A stretch of DNA of 64,000 bases from Paramecium pentaurelia (Eukaryota; Ciliophora; Oligohymenophorea; Peniculida; Parameciidae): positions 377,394 to 441,393 of the forward strand of contig CAJJDO010000072.1 of assembly GCA_905183005.1 (NCBI GenBank), in the 5' to 3' direction. Both the position numbers and the translations under genes were made by a program. How positions within the stretch are numbered: position 1 is the stretch's first letter; every line of letters begins with the position of its first letter. Shown in pieces: positions 1 through 11,187 of this stretch. The notes under the pieces were generated by a model that saw nothing but the letters and a program-made list of their open reading frames with translations, was not told the DNA's origin and made no database searches.

Positions 1-244
1 CTTAATTTAAACAATATTGTTATACTGGATGCCATTCTAATGCTAGTTTATGATACGCTTCTTTTATTTACTTTTATTCAGCATCTCTTTAAAGACCTAA
101 AGTATTATAATGATTTTTCATTGTTTTAACATAAATTAATCATAAAATCAAAGCAGAATTTATTACTTTATGGATATTTTAGAAATTCTAGAACTTTTTT
201 ATATTAATTTATTATTTATTATTTGTTTTAAGAACAATTCATAA

Positions 245-1456
245 TCAATCTTCTGTTGGATTGCCTAGAATTTAGAAATTTTTTCCTCTGAAATCTCCAG
301 CCTATCCTCTTAATTTAACATATTCTGAAAAGTCTCTTTGATTAGCAGAGAAGGCACCAATAATTTATGATACCAATTATCTTTTTTATTCTCTAAAAGA
401 TATATGAATAAATAACATACCTTTTTTCTCTTGTTAATTAATAATTATAAGCTTTTTCTCTACATTCTCCTCCTCTATCTTCACTTTATTTATTTTTTGC
501 AGATAATCTAGCATTGTAATCAGTCAAATCTCTCTTTTAATCTTAGATTCTATTATCTAAACCTAAAATAGCAGCATTTAATTAAGCAAGAGCATTATTT
601 AAACTGGTTAAATCTTTATCAAAATTACCCTTTTCCAACATAAACATATTCAATCTTTTTTATTCAGCCTTTGTTTCTAAAGCTTTACTATCTTCAATTT
701 ATTTTAACATGAGATCACATAGATTGACAATTTTATTAACTGTAGGTGAATTTTAGAAATCTTCAGATTAAGCAGAACTAGCAATTTCAGCTAATACATT
801 GAATATTTTAGAATAACTCTTTTTAATTTCAAATTTCTCTAATTTAATTAATATATTATATATATACTTGCTTATTCAGATGCATTAATAAAGTAATCTC
901 TAACTTTTTACCATTACGATTCATTATTTAATTATAAGAAACTTTAAATTTTATCAGAAAACATTCTTCTAACAGTTTCAATAACAAATGTTGCATAATC
1001 ATGTTCTTCTACTTTTTTATCAAATTCAGCTTTTTCTGTTTCTCTTTTCTTTACTAAATCAGCTAATTTCTTTTCAGTTTCTATTTTCCATGCATTTTTA
1101 GCATCTGCTTATCCTTATTTATATGATCTTAATGGTTCTAATTCATCTAAAATTGATTGAATTTCAACTGTTCTTCTTTCTAAATTAGCACTTTCTTATT
1201 ATAAAACTTTAATATCTTCTGTGCATTAATTTTAATATTCATTATTAGCTTTATCATCTTCTTTTTATTCATTTTCAATTGATGTTTCAAGATTTCTCAT
1301 TATTTCAATAAAACGAGCAATTGGTTCACCTGTACTCATTTACATTTATAATGTATCAATTAATGTTCTACCAAATTCATCTTCATCAAATGCTCTGAAT
1401 TAATCATATTTGTCTGCTATAGCTAATGCTATTAAACAAAGTACCAAAATTTTCAT
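245..1456 (-). CDS. Trichocyst matrix protein (TMP family)
   Basis: Secretory-granule cargo of the kind that forms the crystalline core of Paramecium trichocysts, discharged by Ca2+-triggered exocytosis. The 384-aa product starts with a clean signal peptide (MKILVLCLIALAIADKYD), then a long Gln/Glu/Lys-rich helical body with paired coiled coils and few aromatics. The C-terminal block (FSEYVKLRGQAGDF) is typical of the family as I know it. Introns at 839-867 and 393-420; exon total 1155 nt, in frame. The length is normal for the family. The start is the first ATG, directly in front of the hydrophobic core; TGA is at 245-247. The next gene starts 88 bp away on the other strand, so the promoter is probably shared. 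Confidence 0.9.
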
Positions 1457-1543
1457 TTATTTATTAATTAAAAACGAATTTGATTATGGCTTAAAAACTC
1501 CTTAAAAAAAAAAGTAAATAACAAAACAAAAAATCAAACAAGA

Positions 1544-1783
1544 ATGACAAACCAAGTATTGAATTCATTTAAATTAGAGCACAAAATTAAAAAGAATAAA
1601 TCTTAGACATTGTATACTAAAATTGTTACTGAAGAAAATACCAAAATCACAAAAACCATAAATAAAAATATTGAAGAATAAATGATGGAAAAAGCAAAAC
1701 TTAATTAAGAATCATTTAGATTATTGAAAACCAAGGAAGAATAAAAGAAGATAGCAAAGGAAGCAAAAAAATAAGCGTCATGA
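1544..1783 (+). CDS. Small Lys/Gln-rich protein, unknown
   Basis: A 79-aa intronless frame that is basic and helical, with Lys-rich ends and a middle reading TKTINKNIEEQMMEKA. No recognised domain; it vaguely recalls small nucleolar or ribosome-associated basic proteins, but that is not a call. An ATG at 1486 opens another frame that hits TGA early, and no GT-AG intron joins it to this one, so I chose 1544. It sits divergently 88 bp from the trichocyst gene. Moderate confidence that it is a gene, low on role. Confidence 0.5.
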
Positions 1784-2334
1784 TTAATTTTGCCATAATT
1801 AAATATCTTATAATAATCTTATAATCATTTCATTTGAAATTAATTTATTATAGTAGTTGTTTATAAATCAAAAAAATTAATAATCATTAATTGATAAAGT
1901 TTTAAAAATCATTCTTAAATTCAATAAGTAAGATTATTAGTATTTAAGTTTATAAATAAAAAATCAAATCAAAATATACAAGTAACTAAATAATTCATAG
2001 AGTTATTTGATATATTATTATTATTTTACAGTATTTAAGAGTAATATAAATATTTCTTAATTTCATAGATACATCAAAATATTTGAATCTACATAAATGA
2101 TAAAGAATAGTATATACTTTTTATTAATTAATTTTTCACATCTAAAATTAATAATAAGAATGAATAATAGGAACTTTAGTTCAATTAATGTTGAATCCTT
2201 GAATATATTCTTTTTGATATAGAATCAATTTAAATATCTAATTTCTCAATTAAATAGATTAATAAAAATGAGAAGATATAAGTGTTATGGGAAATAAATA
2301 AATTTAATGGTTAAATATTTAATTTTAATATAGA
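1784..2334. other. AT-rich intergenic stretch
   Basis: No supported gene. A roughly 90-codon open frame from about 2161 (+) runs antisense into the kinase 3' end, has low-complexity content and is not called. Confidence 0.6.
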
Positions 2335-3800
2335 TCATAGTTAAGATTCGAAAGTTGACTTAAATTCTAAAAAATCAATACCTCCATTACAATTTTTATC
2401 AAAATGTTAGAATATCAAACTTGCATCTTCATTGCTGATTTTAGAATTAAAAGATCTATAGTATATGTATTAAAGAATGGTTACCTGAGAAATTTGACAA
2501 ATTCAACTAGATCGAGTACTTAATTGACATCACTATCAAATTATTTAAATAACTTAACAAAACTTTTTTCTTCTTCTTCTATTTTATCTTTAATTTTCTT
2601 TAATTCTATTTTCCATTTTGGCATTTAAATTAGTGGGCTGTTTTCATAAATGATATCAGGTTTAATTTCTTATAAGCTTAATCTAACTCTATGTTATTAG
2701 AGACATCTTTAAAATTCCAAAAAATTAATTTAATTAGTCATGTCAACATCAATCATATTAAAAACAAATTCAATTTATTATCTATTTAGTTTAGGATCAA
2801 TTTCATTTAATAAAAGTTGTAATTCCTTAAAAGTTAGAAATTAATTATCCTAAATTTATAACTTTTTAAAAGTTTCCAATAAATCAATTTATTTGACAAC
2901 AATCATTTATCTTAATTCATTAATAATAAATTCTGCTTAAGCCTCCATATTGATAACTTTATCGACATGATCTTTAAATTTTGAATAGATCAGTGGATGT
3001 CTATAAAGATCATTCCAACCCATACGTTTGTCTTCTTCTACTTCAAGACATTTCAATATAAAATCTTTAGCTTCTGCAGAAATATAAGCTGGAAACTAAA
3101 CTGGGTATTTTAATATTGTATTAAGTAATTATGGTACAGAATTAGCAATCCATGGAGTTCTTCTGAATATACATTCATAAAATATGCATCCAATTGACCA
3201 AATATCACATTTACTTGTATATGTTTCTCTCATTAAAATTTATGGTGCCATATAAAGTGGAGTTCCAACAACAGATTCCATTATATCTCTTTAAAAATTT
3301 GAAATGCATTTAGCAAATCCAAAATCTAATTTATAATTTAAATTACCTCCTAATTTAAAAGTATTTTAATGGACAAGAATATTAGCTGGTTTTAAATCAC
3401 GATGAATAATTCCTTATTATAATAATTCAATGAAACCATTAAGAATATCTGTTAATATTCTTATGGCTCCAACTTCGGTTAAATATTACTATTTTTTAAG
3501 ATAGGTTCCTAGATCTCCATCTTTACAAAATTCTTGTACAATATAGTAATTATTTTAAGATTCAAGAGTATCTAATAAACGAACTACATTATTTCCCCTT
3601 AGTTTTTGCATAACTGATAATTCTCTTCTTAATCCTTCCATTAAATATTTATCATTGAGTATATTTTATTTCGGAAGCATTTTAATGGCAACTAATCTAT
3701 TATTGGTAGTATCAATTCCTTTATATACTTTTGCAAATGATCCTGCTCCAAGAAGATCTGTCGTTAAGAGTTTATATTTATCAACAGTTTTTTCGTTCAT
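2335..3800 (-). CDS. Protein kinase (ULK/ATG1-like catalytic domain) with C-terminal EF-hands
   Basis: A 471-aa Ser/Thr kinase. The Gly loop GAGSFAKVYKG and VAIK lysine lie near residue 25-45, followed by the catalytic loop IHRDLKPANIL, a DFGFAK motif split by a 21-nt intron (3326-3346), and GTPLYMAP/DIWSIG. The catalytic core looks closer to ULK/ATG1 kinases than to plant or apicomplexan CDPKs. After about residue 280 come EF-hand-like units: a degenerate one, DVDMTNQINFLE, DSDVNQVLDLVE and a canonical DKNCNGGIDFLE. A second intron is at 2456-2484. The overall order is therefore CDPK-like. The ATG at 3800 lies 22 bp after the calcineurin A stop; the longer upstream frame overlaps calcineurin and is a shadow. 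Ca2+ regulation is inferred from the EF-hands. Confidence 0.88.
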
Positions 3801-3822
3801 TATTAAATATAATGTAGATAAA

Positions 3823-5333
3823 TCATTTAGTTTCTGGCCATTTTTCATTGATTCTATCAGCAGCCCTAGTTGTATTGAAATGTTCAAGTGCATCTTTTAT
3901 TCCTTCAGCTCCTTATAATAAGACTCCTCTAGGAATACGTTTATCCGGACATAAGCCTTTAAGTTTTATTATATTTTCTCTTTCTTACCTGAGTACAGTT
4001 TGCATTTTCATCATTTTGGAAACAAATGAGATTTTTGATTTGGTAATATCAATTTATTTTTATGTCATTTATTGTAATTTGCCTAATGGACGATTGTTTG
4101 ATGATGGTTATCCCAATGTTTATTAATTTGAAATCACTTTAGCATTTTGTATTTCCTTATCTGAATCTTCAATCTTCTCACCAGGTCTTGGTTGTAATAC
4201 ATAATTAAGCATCTCTGTTACTTTTTCAGTAACAAATGGTATTGACCATGAAAAAATATCAAGAAAATGAGGTAATAAATAAGGATGTTAAGAATAACCA
4301 AATTGAGATATGTTAAGTGTACAATTTTCAAATTTTAAGATAGCTGCCTTATTATTATAGACATCACAATAATTAGGAGCACTAAATATAGTCAATACTT
4401 GAGGAAATTCTTTTATTTTTTCATTGTATTTGTACAATCTATACCCTTCTAATTAAGCTTCATGAGCTCTTATTAAACAGATAAACTTATTATTATCTAA
4501 GAATGGTTAGACTGCCTTTTCTCCAAAAAACCAACTGCATCCTCTAGTATCATTGCCTCTATAATGAATTTCATCATAAAGTTCTTCATTTTCAACTGGG
4601 TCGGCCCATAATATATCACAAAACAATCCTGCCTTTGGTGGTTCTCTGAATCTATCTATTCTTTCAACATCTGCTAACTAATTATATTTTATTCTATTTA
4701 TACTGATTTTAGATCTGGAGATATGCCTCCATGTAAACATAAGAATTTGTTATTTATTAAAGCCACTAAAGGCATATTGTCGAAAGATGCCATAATGGCT
4801 TCATAGACTTCTTGGTCATATTTATATAAACATTCATCTCTAAAATTGAAGTAACTTGTTAATTATTTGCATTCATGATTTCCTCTAAGAAGGAACACTC
4901 TTGTAGGATAATATATCTTCATTGCGTACAATAAAACCACTACTTCTATTGAAAATGACCCTCTGTCAACATAATCACCTAAAAAAACATGTAAATACAC
5001 AAATACTCATACATATTTTCCTTATTCTGGATCCCCTCCTAATTCAAGAATTTTCATCAAATCATAATATTGTCCATGAATGTCTCCAACAAGAGTAAGC
5101 GGATCATCCACATAAATCACGTTACCTTCGTTTTTTAAATGATAATTGCACATATCTACTATTCTCAATAATTAGTTCTTTGTTATTCTTCCCTCCTTGA
5201 AAAGATGTTCTTTTAATAGTTTCCAGTTTGGTTTGTCATCTATAAACAATAACTCTTCACTTAATGGTCTATGAGGTGGGGTTGGTATTGTATTTACTTA
5301 TCTATCTCCTTTAGGGTCTTATAAAAAATCCAT
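3823..5333 (-). CDS. Calcineurin A (PP2B catalytic subunit)
   Basis: Ca2+/calmodulin-dependent Ser/Thr phosphatase, catalytic chain, about 486 aa. Visible: metal site GDIHGQYYDLMK, GDYVDRG, LLRGNHEC, CLHGGISPDL, IRAHEAQLEGY, SAPNYCDVYNN, the B-subunit-binding helix region, and a C-terminal autoinhibitory segment (LKGLCPDKR, then AADRINEKW). Intron at about 4690-4715 (26 nt, phase 0). Between AAA TAT and GTT TTT TTA (KY|VFLGDY) there is a 24-nt insert with an in-frame TGA. It has no GT-AG option but can be cut as AT...AC (see findings). Its start is 19 bp from the RPB9 start on the other strand. The downstream neighbour on the same strand is the EF-hand kinase. Confidence 0.93.
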
Positions 5334-5352
5334 TAATTATTTTAACTAAATT

Positions 5353-5811
5353 ATGGAAGTGAAAAATTACAATGGATGGAGATTCTGTCCCAGATGCAAG
5401 AATCTACTCAAACCATATCATGATGGGGTAGTTACTGAAATCTTGCAATTCAAATGTAGAAATCAGGATTGTGGAGATAATGGAATCATTGAAGTCAAAA
5501 TTGATAAGACATTAAATAAAGATGCTCTCTTACTCAAAAAGGATTATCAAGCAGCAAAAGCTATCGATATTACTGATAATACACTTATTCTTGATCCATC
5601 AATGCCAAGAAAGAGAGTTATCTGTAACAAGTAAAATTTATTAATATTATTTAGATGCAATTATGATGAAGCCATCTATTTCCTTAAAACTGATAAAAAT
5701 GAAAAGGAAATCATTATTCAATACATTTGCGCCAATAAAAATCCTATCTGTGGAAATAAGTGGACGTAATTCTATTTATTATCATTAATTTAGTTAAAAG
5801 GAAATGAATGA
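5353..5811 (+). CDS. RPB9: RNA polymerase II subunit RPB9-like
   Basis: A 144-aa small Pol II subunit with two zinc ribbons. The N-terminal one has CPRCK and, after a spacer, CRNQDC. A linker with DPSMPRK follows, as in RPB9. The C-terminal ribbon has CNKCNYDEAIYF and ICANKNPICGNKW. The QTRSADEP loop of RPA12/RPC11 is not there, which favours RPB9. One 24-nt intron at 5631-5654 interrupts the CNKC motif; the exon total of 435 nt stays in frame. The ATG is 19 bp from the calcineurin A start, so both promoters must lie inside coding sequence or within this gap. Confidence 0.88.
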
Positions 5812-6003
5812 GCCCAAATTAACTTTATAATGATTATTTCACATTAAATTTATAATTATTTTTATCTGTTAATTATTAATCATATGAATACAGCTCTTAG
5901 ATAACCTTTATCATAACATAACTCTATTCATAAAAGAGAAAATATAAACTAGATTATAAATAAGATCTAAAATCTTTTTCATTTATTAAATCTAATGCAC
6001 TAA

Positions 6004-6022
6004 ATGTATAATCATAATAACT

Positions 6023-6091
<69 letters not shown>

Positions 6092-7693
6092 GTAATAACA
6101 GTTAAATAATAAAATACAACTACAACTACGCTTTATACAAATAATAAAATCAATAATTAAATTTAAGATTTAGAAATATTATTAAAGCAATTGATAGATT
6201 AAAATTGGAAAATTAATAACTAAAAGTTAAAGCATCAGAACCTTAATTAATATTATTTTATAAGATCCTAAATTTGCAATTTAGAATCAAGATCTAAATT
6301 TATAAATAATTATTAATAATATAACTAACTTGATTACCAAAAATAAAAATACAAATTATTAGAAAAAACACCCAATAAACTAATAGATCTATAGATTTGA
6401 ATTGGAAATAAGAGAATTATTCAATGAAGTTTTAGATGGAATAATAGGAATCTAAATATAGACAAGCACTTAAATAGGAATAAATCTAATCTAAATAAGA
6501 AATCTTCAGACTTTGATAAAATTTGTAATAATTATCAAATTTTGATAATAAGAATCAAAATTTAGTATATGTCTTGATAATAAATTAATTTAATAAGTTA
6601 GGAAAGGCAATTCATAAAATTAAAAAAAAGGTAATAATGTTTTAGAAGAGAAGCTATCATAAACAAATTTTTAATTATATTGTTAATCTAAAGATCAAGA
6701 GTTCACAGAATTATAATAATCAGCAATAATAACATCATAGGAATAACATACTAGTGAATTGAAAAGTAAATTGGGTTGTTAAAAAGAATAAAATTAAGGT
6801 TTAAGGAATTAATTAGAATAAGTAAAGGAAATAGCAGAATAAAAGAAATCCAGTGAAAATGTTTTTACAATTAAAATAATATAAGTAGAAAGGGATTATA
6901 ATCATCTGTAATAAACATTTCAATAACATAAGGAATAATTAAAATAGAAATTAAATGAATTGACTGTAATTTATGGTAAATCATTAGAATAAATTTGCTT
7001 ATTATCATAATTTAGTATAGAGAATAAAATGATAAAAAAGATTATAAATGTATTTGGAGAATGAAGAAAAGAATTATAATTTGGAATTGAAAGATATTCA
7101 TAAATCTAAATAGTTTTTGATTGAATTTTTAGAGTAAAAATTATTGGGATTTAAGGAACAGAATTAATAATTGAAGTTGCTGAAAAAAATCAGCATCAAG
7201 AATAGTAGTATTATTATGGTAAGAATTTCTGAGAATTGGGTTGCAAGACTAATAATCTAGGGGAAGAATGTAGTAGATTGAATAATATAATAAAATAAAG
7301 AGATGATCAAATATATAGATTATAAGTACAATTGAAAGATTTAATGAATATAAATGGAAAGAATCAGTATTAAGAAGATTTATTGGATTTATTATAAACA
7401 AAGGAAGGAGAGATAAATATATTAAAAGAACAGAATGAAAGTTTGATAAATGATTTATGAAGATAAACCGATAATTGCAGAAGTTTAGCTAGTCAGCATA
7501 AACAGTTACAGAAATTTGCAGAAGATGCAAAAATAAATAGTATAACAATGAATTAGTTCATGAGTAAGTGTGAAATTAAGAGGGAGAAGTAGAACGATTA
7601 AGAATGTAGGTTTTGGAGAAATCATTATTGTTAGAGAAAGTATAGAAAGAGAATTTGGAGTATTAAGCTAAATTGAAATCAAAGTTAAGATGA
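6004..7693 (+). CDS. Coiled-coil protein, possibly decaying (5' structure unresolved)
   Basis: From about 6560 a convincing coiled-coil frame runs to TGA 7691-7693, with heptad-like stretches such as QGLRNQLEQVKEIAEQKKSS, LEQKLLGFKEQNQQLKLL and LKEQNESLINDL. Three GT-AG introns keep it in frame: 7050-7071, 7219-7247 and 7606-7634. A TGA at 7458-7460 lies in frame and is removed only by an unusually long 48-nt intron, so it may be a true lesion (AGA to TGA) or an error. Between 6004 and 6560 frames shift at least twice and no unique exon model emerges; the start at 6004, before poly-Asn, is tentative. The 3' part (from 6772) is repeated at 7918-8839. Function unknown. Confidence 0.5.
6028..6090 (+). 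repeat. (AAT)21 trinucleotide repeat
   Basis: Twenty-one uninterrupted AAT units. In the frame starting at ATG 6004 they encode poly-Asn; in the other frames TAA gives poly-Gln. Confidence 0.95.
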
Positions 7694-7916
7694 GAAATAT
7701 TACTTATATATATATTAATAAATTATAGTCAGAGTATTACGCAGCATTTGTTTTCGTTGGGTTGGTTATCGTTCTCAATGTTATATATTTTCCAATTCTC
7801 AACAGTGTAGATTTTATGAATATCAGGTTTAAAAGTAACTGCATGTTTACCTTTGCCTCTTATGATGGGTTGCGATTACCTATCATAGCGGGTTTTGGTA
7901 GGTTACTGCTTATCCT
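6772..7916 (+). repeat. Direct duplication, copy 1 (1145 bp)
   Basis: Appears identical to 7918-9062 wherever compared (offset 1146). The copies are separated by one N at 7917. It contains the 3' half of the coiled-coil gene and the 3' end of the CaaX gene. The single N at an exact junction points to overlapping contig ends joined by a scaffolder. Confidence 0.93.
7729..7916 (-). pseudogene. 3' fragment of the small CaaX gene in copy 1
   Basis: Same C-terminal reading as the complete gene at 8875-9135, with its 5' end cut off at the N (7917). Probably an assembly duplicate and not a real second gene. Confidence 0.7.
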
Positions 7917-7917
7917 N

Positions 7918-9062
7918 TGGGTTGTTAAAAAGAATAAAATTAAGGTTTAAGGAATTAATTAGAATAAGTAAAGGAAATAGCAGAATAAAAGAAATCCAGT
8001 GAAAATGTTTTTACAATTAAAATAATATAAGTAGAAAGGGATTATAATCATCTGTAATAAACATTTCAATAACATAAGGAATAATTAAAATAGAAATTAA
8101 ATGAATTGACTGTAATTTATGGTAAATCATTAGAATAAATTTGCTTATTATCATAATTTAGTATAGAGAATAAAATGATAAAAAAGATTATAAATGTATT
8201 TGGAGAATGAAGAAAAGAATTATAATTTGGAATTGAAAGATATTCATAAATCTAAATAGTTTTTGATTGAATTTTTAGAGTAAAAATTATTGGGATTTAA
8301 GGAACAGAATTAATAATTGAAGTTGCTGAAAAAAATCAGCATCAAGAATAGTAGTATTATTATGGTAAGAATTTCTGAGAATTGGGTTGCAAGACTAATA
8401 ATCTAGGGGAAGAATGTAGTAGATTGAATAATATAATAAAATAAAGAGATGATCAAATATATAGATTATAAGTACAATTGAAAGATTTAATGAATATAAA
8501 TGGAAAGAATCAGTATTAAGAAGATTTATTGGATTTATTATAAACAAAGGAAGGAGAGATAAATATATTAAAAGAACAGAATGAAAGTTTGATAAATGAT
8601 TTATGAAGATAAACCGATAATTGCAGAAGTTTAGCTAGTCAGCATAAACAGTTACAGAAATTTGCAGAAGATGCAAAAATAAATAGTATAACAATGAATT
8701 AGTTCATGAGTAAGTGTGAAATTAAGAGGGAGAAGTAGAACGATTAAGAATGTAGGTTTTGGAGAAATCATTATTGTTAGAGAAAGTATAGAAAGAGAAT
8801 TTGGAGTATTAAGCTAAATTGAAATCAAAGTTAAGATGAGAAATATTACTTATATATATATTAATAAATTATAGTCAGAGTATTACGCAGCATTTGTTTT
8901 CGTTGGGTTGGTTATCGTTCTCAATGTTATATATTTTCCAATTCTCAACAGTGTAGATTTTATGAATATCAGGTTTAAAAGTAACTGCATGTTTACCTTT
9001 GCCTCTTATGATGGGTTGCGATTACCTATCATAGCGGGTTTTGGTAGGTTACTGCTTATCCT
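7918..9062 (+). repeat. Direct duplication, copy 2 (1145 bp)
   Basis: Second copy, continuous with unique sequence upstream of kinesin-13. The coiled-coil gene 3' end recurs here with its stop at 8837-8839. If the join is artefactual, copy 1 and copy 2 are one locus and the coiled-coil gene faces the CaaX gene tail to tail, 35 bp apart. Confidence 0.9.
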
Positions 9063-9135
9063 TTACTAATATAGTCTATGGATAAGTGCCTGTGTAAAAT
9101 GGATTATTGGGAGTAATTTTAGGATTGGATTACAT
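8875..9135 (-). CDS. Small CaaX-box protein with PP1-docking-like motif
   Basis: An 86-aa intronless frame with well-balanced amino acid use. It ends in CCVIL, whose last four residues (CVIL) form a CaaX box with Leu at X, the type preferred by geranylgeranyltransferase I. Around residue 50 it has GKHAVTFKPDIHKIYTVENW. HAVTF fits the relaxed RVxF pattern used to dock protein phosphatase 1, and the following acidic/aromatic stretch with a Trp resembles the region after RVxF in some PP1 regulators. Inference: a membrane-anchored PP1 partner; not proven. It is divergent from kinesin-13 (70 bp between starts). Unusually rich in CAG/CCC codons for this window. Confidence 0.72.
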
Positions 9136-9205
9136 ATATATTAATGTTGTAGTGATAACGAACTAAAAATAACAAATTAAATTCAAAAAATAAGTAAAAT
9201 TTAAA

Positions 9206-11154
9206 ATGTTAATTGAACAAGGTGAACCCAAGATCATCGTGGCAGTTCGTAAAAGACCTTTGAATAAGAAAGAAATCAATAAGGGTGATATTGATATTGT
9301 CGATGTTTCAAATTAATAGAGTTAAGTGATTGTAAAAGAATAAAGGTATTTCTAAAATATTCATTATCTTTTTTAGAACCAAAGTTGATCTAACTAAATA
9401 TATTGAAGAGCATTAATTTAATTTTGATGCAGCCTTCGATGAAAATACCACTAATGAACAGTTATATTTGCAAATTGTGAGACCCATCGTTGAAGCAGCA
9501 TTTAATAAGGCCAAAGTAACATGTTTTGCATATGGATAAACAGGCTCTGGCAAAACATATACAATGTTAGGTGATTATCAAGAAAGAGTCCCTGGATTAT
9601 ATTTATTAGCAGCCTATGATATTTTTTGTTTGCTCAATAATGAATGTTATGGCCATCTTCAAATTGCAATCTCCTTTTATGAAATATATTGTGGCAAACT
9701 TTTTGATCTATTAAATGAAAGATCTTTACTTCAACCACGTGAAGATGCCAAAGGAAATGTCAATATAGTTGGTTTACAAGAAAGAAAAGTACAATCTGTA
9801 GAATAATTAATGAAAGTTATTGAACAAGGAAGTGCCTCTAGAATCACAGCATCTAACTCATCAAATAATGATTCTTCAAGATCTCATGCTATTTTATAAA
9901 TCACATTAAAAGATGGATCTAGATCTCATGGAAAATTATCATTTATTGATTTGGCAGGTAGTGAAAGAGGAGCTGATGTAAGTGATACAAATAAATAAAC
10001 AAGATTTGATGGAGCTGAAATTAATAAATCATTGTTAGCATTAAAAGAATGTATAAGAGCTCTAGATTTGAATAAAAATCATACTCCATTCAGAGGATCA
10101 AAATTGACTTTAGTTTTAAAGGATTCTTTTATTGGAAATTGTAAAACTGTGATGATAGGTAACTTTTCACCATCAAATTCATCCTCTGAACATACTCTCA
10201 ATACATTAAGATATGCCGATAGAGTAAAAGAATTAAAGAAGCCTAATGATAAAGAACTAAAAGATTAAGTTACTTCATTAGATAAATTGGCTAGAGAACT
10301 AATGTTACCAAGATAATAGTAACCTGTGAAAATGTAGAAATAGCCTTAGAATCCATAATCATAATAATAATAACCATAATTTAATCCATTTAAAAATAAT
10401 CCTTTACAAAATTATTAGAATTAAAATCTATTTCAATAACCTTAATTTTTAAATTTATAAAATTCTGTACCTGGAATGATGATACCATAATAATCCTAAT
10501 AGCCAACTTATACATTTTAAAATTTTATATAACCTCCCCCTCCATAACCATAACCAGTTATTCCTTTATAATAATAATAACAACCATAATTCAAAATCAA
10601 TGATACAAAAAATAAATAATCATTTAATAAACCAACTCCATAATTGTAAGAGACACGACCTTACATGAATGAAAATTTATTCCCTGGATAAATAGAAAGA
10701 AAATCAAGTATTTAAAAATTAAAATATGTAGAAATTAATTCATCTATGGAAGATGATTTAATGAAGATAGGACAAAAACATGAATAATTAATAAGTGTAA
10801 TTCTTGAAGAAGAAGAAAATCTAATTTCAAGTCATAGATCTCATATAGATTAGATGGTAGAATTAGTTAAATAAGTATTTAATAATATAAATATTTAGGA
10901 AATGATGTTATTACATAATATAGACAAACCTGGATCAGATGTTGATGAATATGTAAAAGGACTTGAATAAATTTTGTTAACAAAGATGGAAGAAATTTAA
11001 ACGTAATTATAATTTTAATTAATTTAGATTATAATCATAATTATCTACGTTTAAATCCCATTTATCTGAAGAAGAAACTTTATAAAAGCAATTTTATCAA
11101 TAAAGATAATAATTATCTTAGTAAGACACAGAATGTTCAGATATTTTTAAGTGA
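9206..11154 (+). CDS. Kinesin-13 (MCAK/KIF2 family) microtubule depolymerase
   Basis: A 630-aa kinesin with the motor near the N-terminus. Kinesin-13 hallmarks: VAVRKRPLNKKEI, KVDLTKYIEEHQFNFD, CFAYGQTGSGKTYT (P-loop), FYEIYCGKLFDLLN, NDSSRSHAI (switch I), FIDLAGSERGAD (switch II), EINKSLLALKECIRAL and TLRYADRVKELK. In other eukaryotes the family removes tubulin from microtubule ends and helps set cilium length. Introns at 9346-9376 and 11003-11027. After the motor comes a Gln/Asn/Pro-rich linker, then a C-terminal coiled coil. The short N-terminus lacks the long neck region of animal KIF2. The stop is 33 bp from the convergent gene. Confidence 0.95.
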
Positions 11155-11187
11155 TAATTAATAATTAATAATAATATATATTATATA

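Noticed and set aside
2161..2440. Roughly 90-codon plus-strand ORF
   Set aside because: Antisense to the kinase 3' end, low-complexity Ile/Leu/Asn composition, no domain; expected by chance when only TGA stops.
3666..3893. Longer N-terminus for the kinase beginning at 3893
   Set aside because: It overlaps the calcineurin A autoinhibitory coding region in another frame; the ATG at 3800 gives a normal kinase start with a 22-bp gap.
4981..5010. Retained TA-bounded internal eliminated sequence in calcineurin A
   Set aside because: No TA...TA cut restores the reading frame, and 24 nt is below the smallest usual size; kept only as a remote option in the finding.
6028..6090. CRISPR-like or satellite array
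   Set aside because: Simple AAT microsatellite without spacers.
9564..10268. Several separate short ORFs over the kinesin
   Set aside because: They are pieces of one kinesin-13 gene seen when TAA/TAG are wrongly treated as stops.
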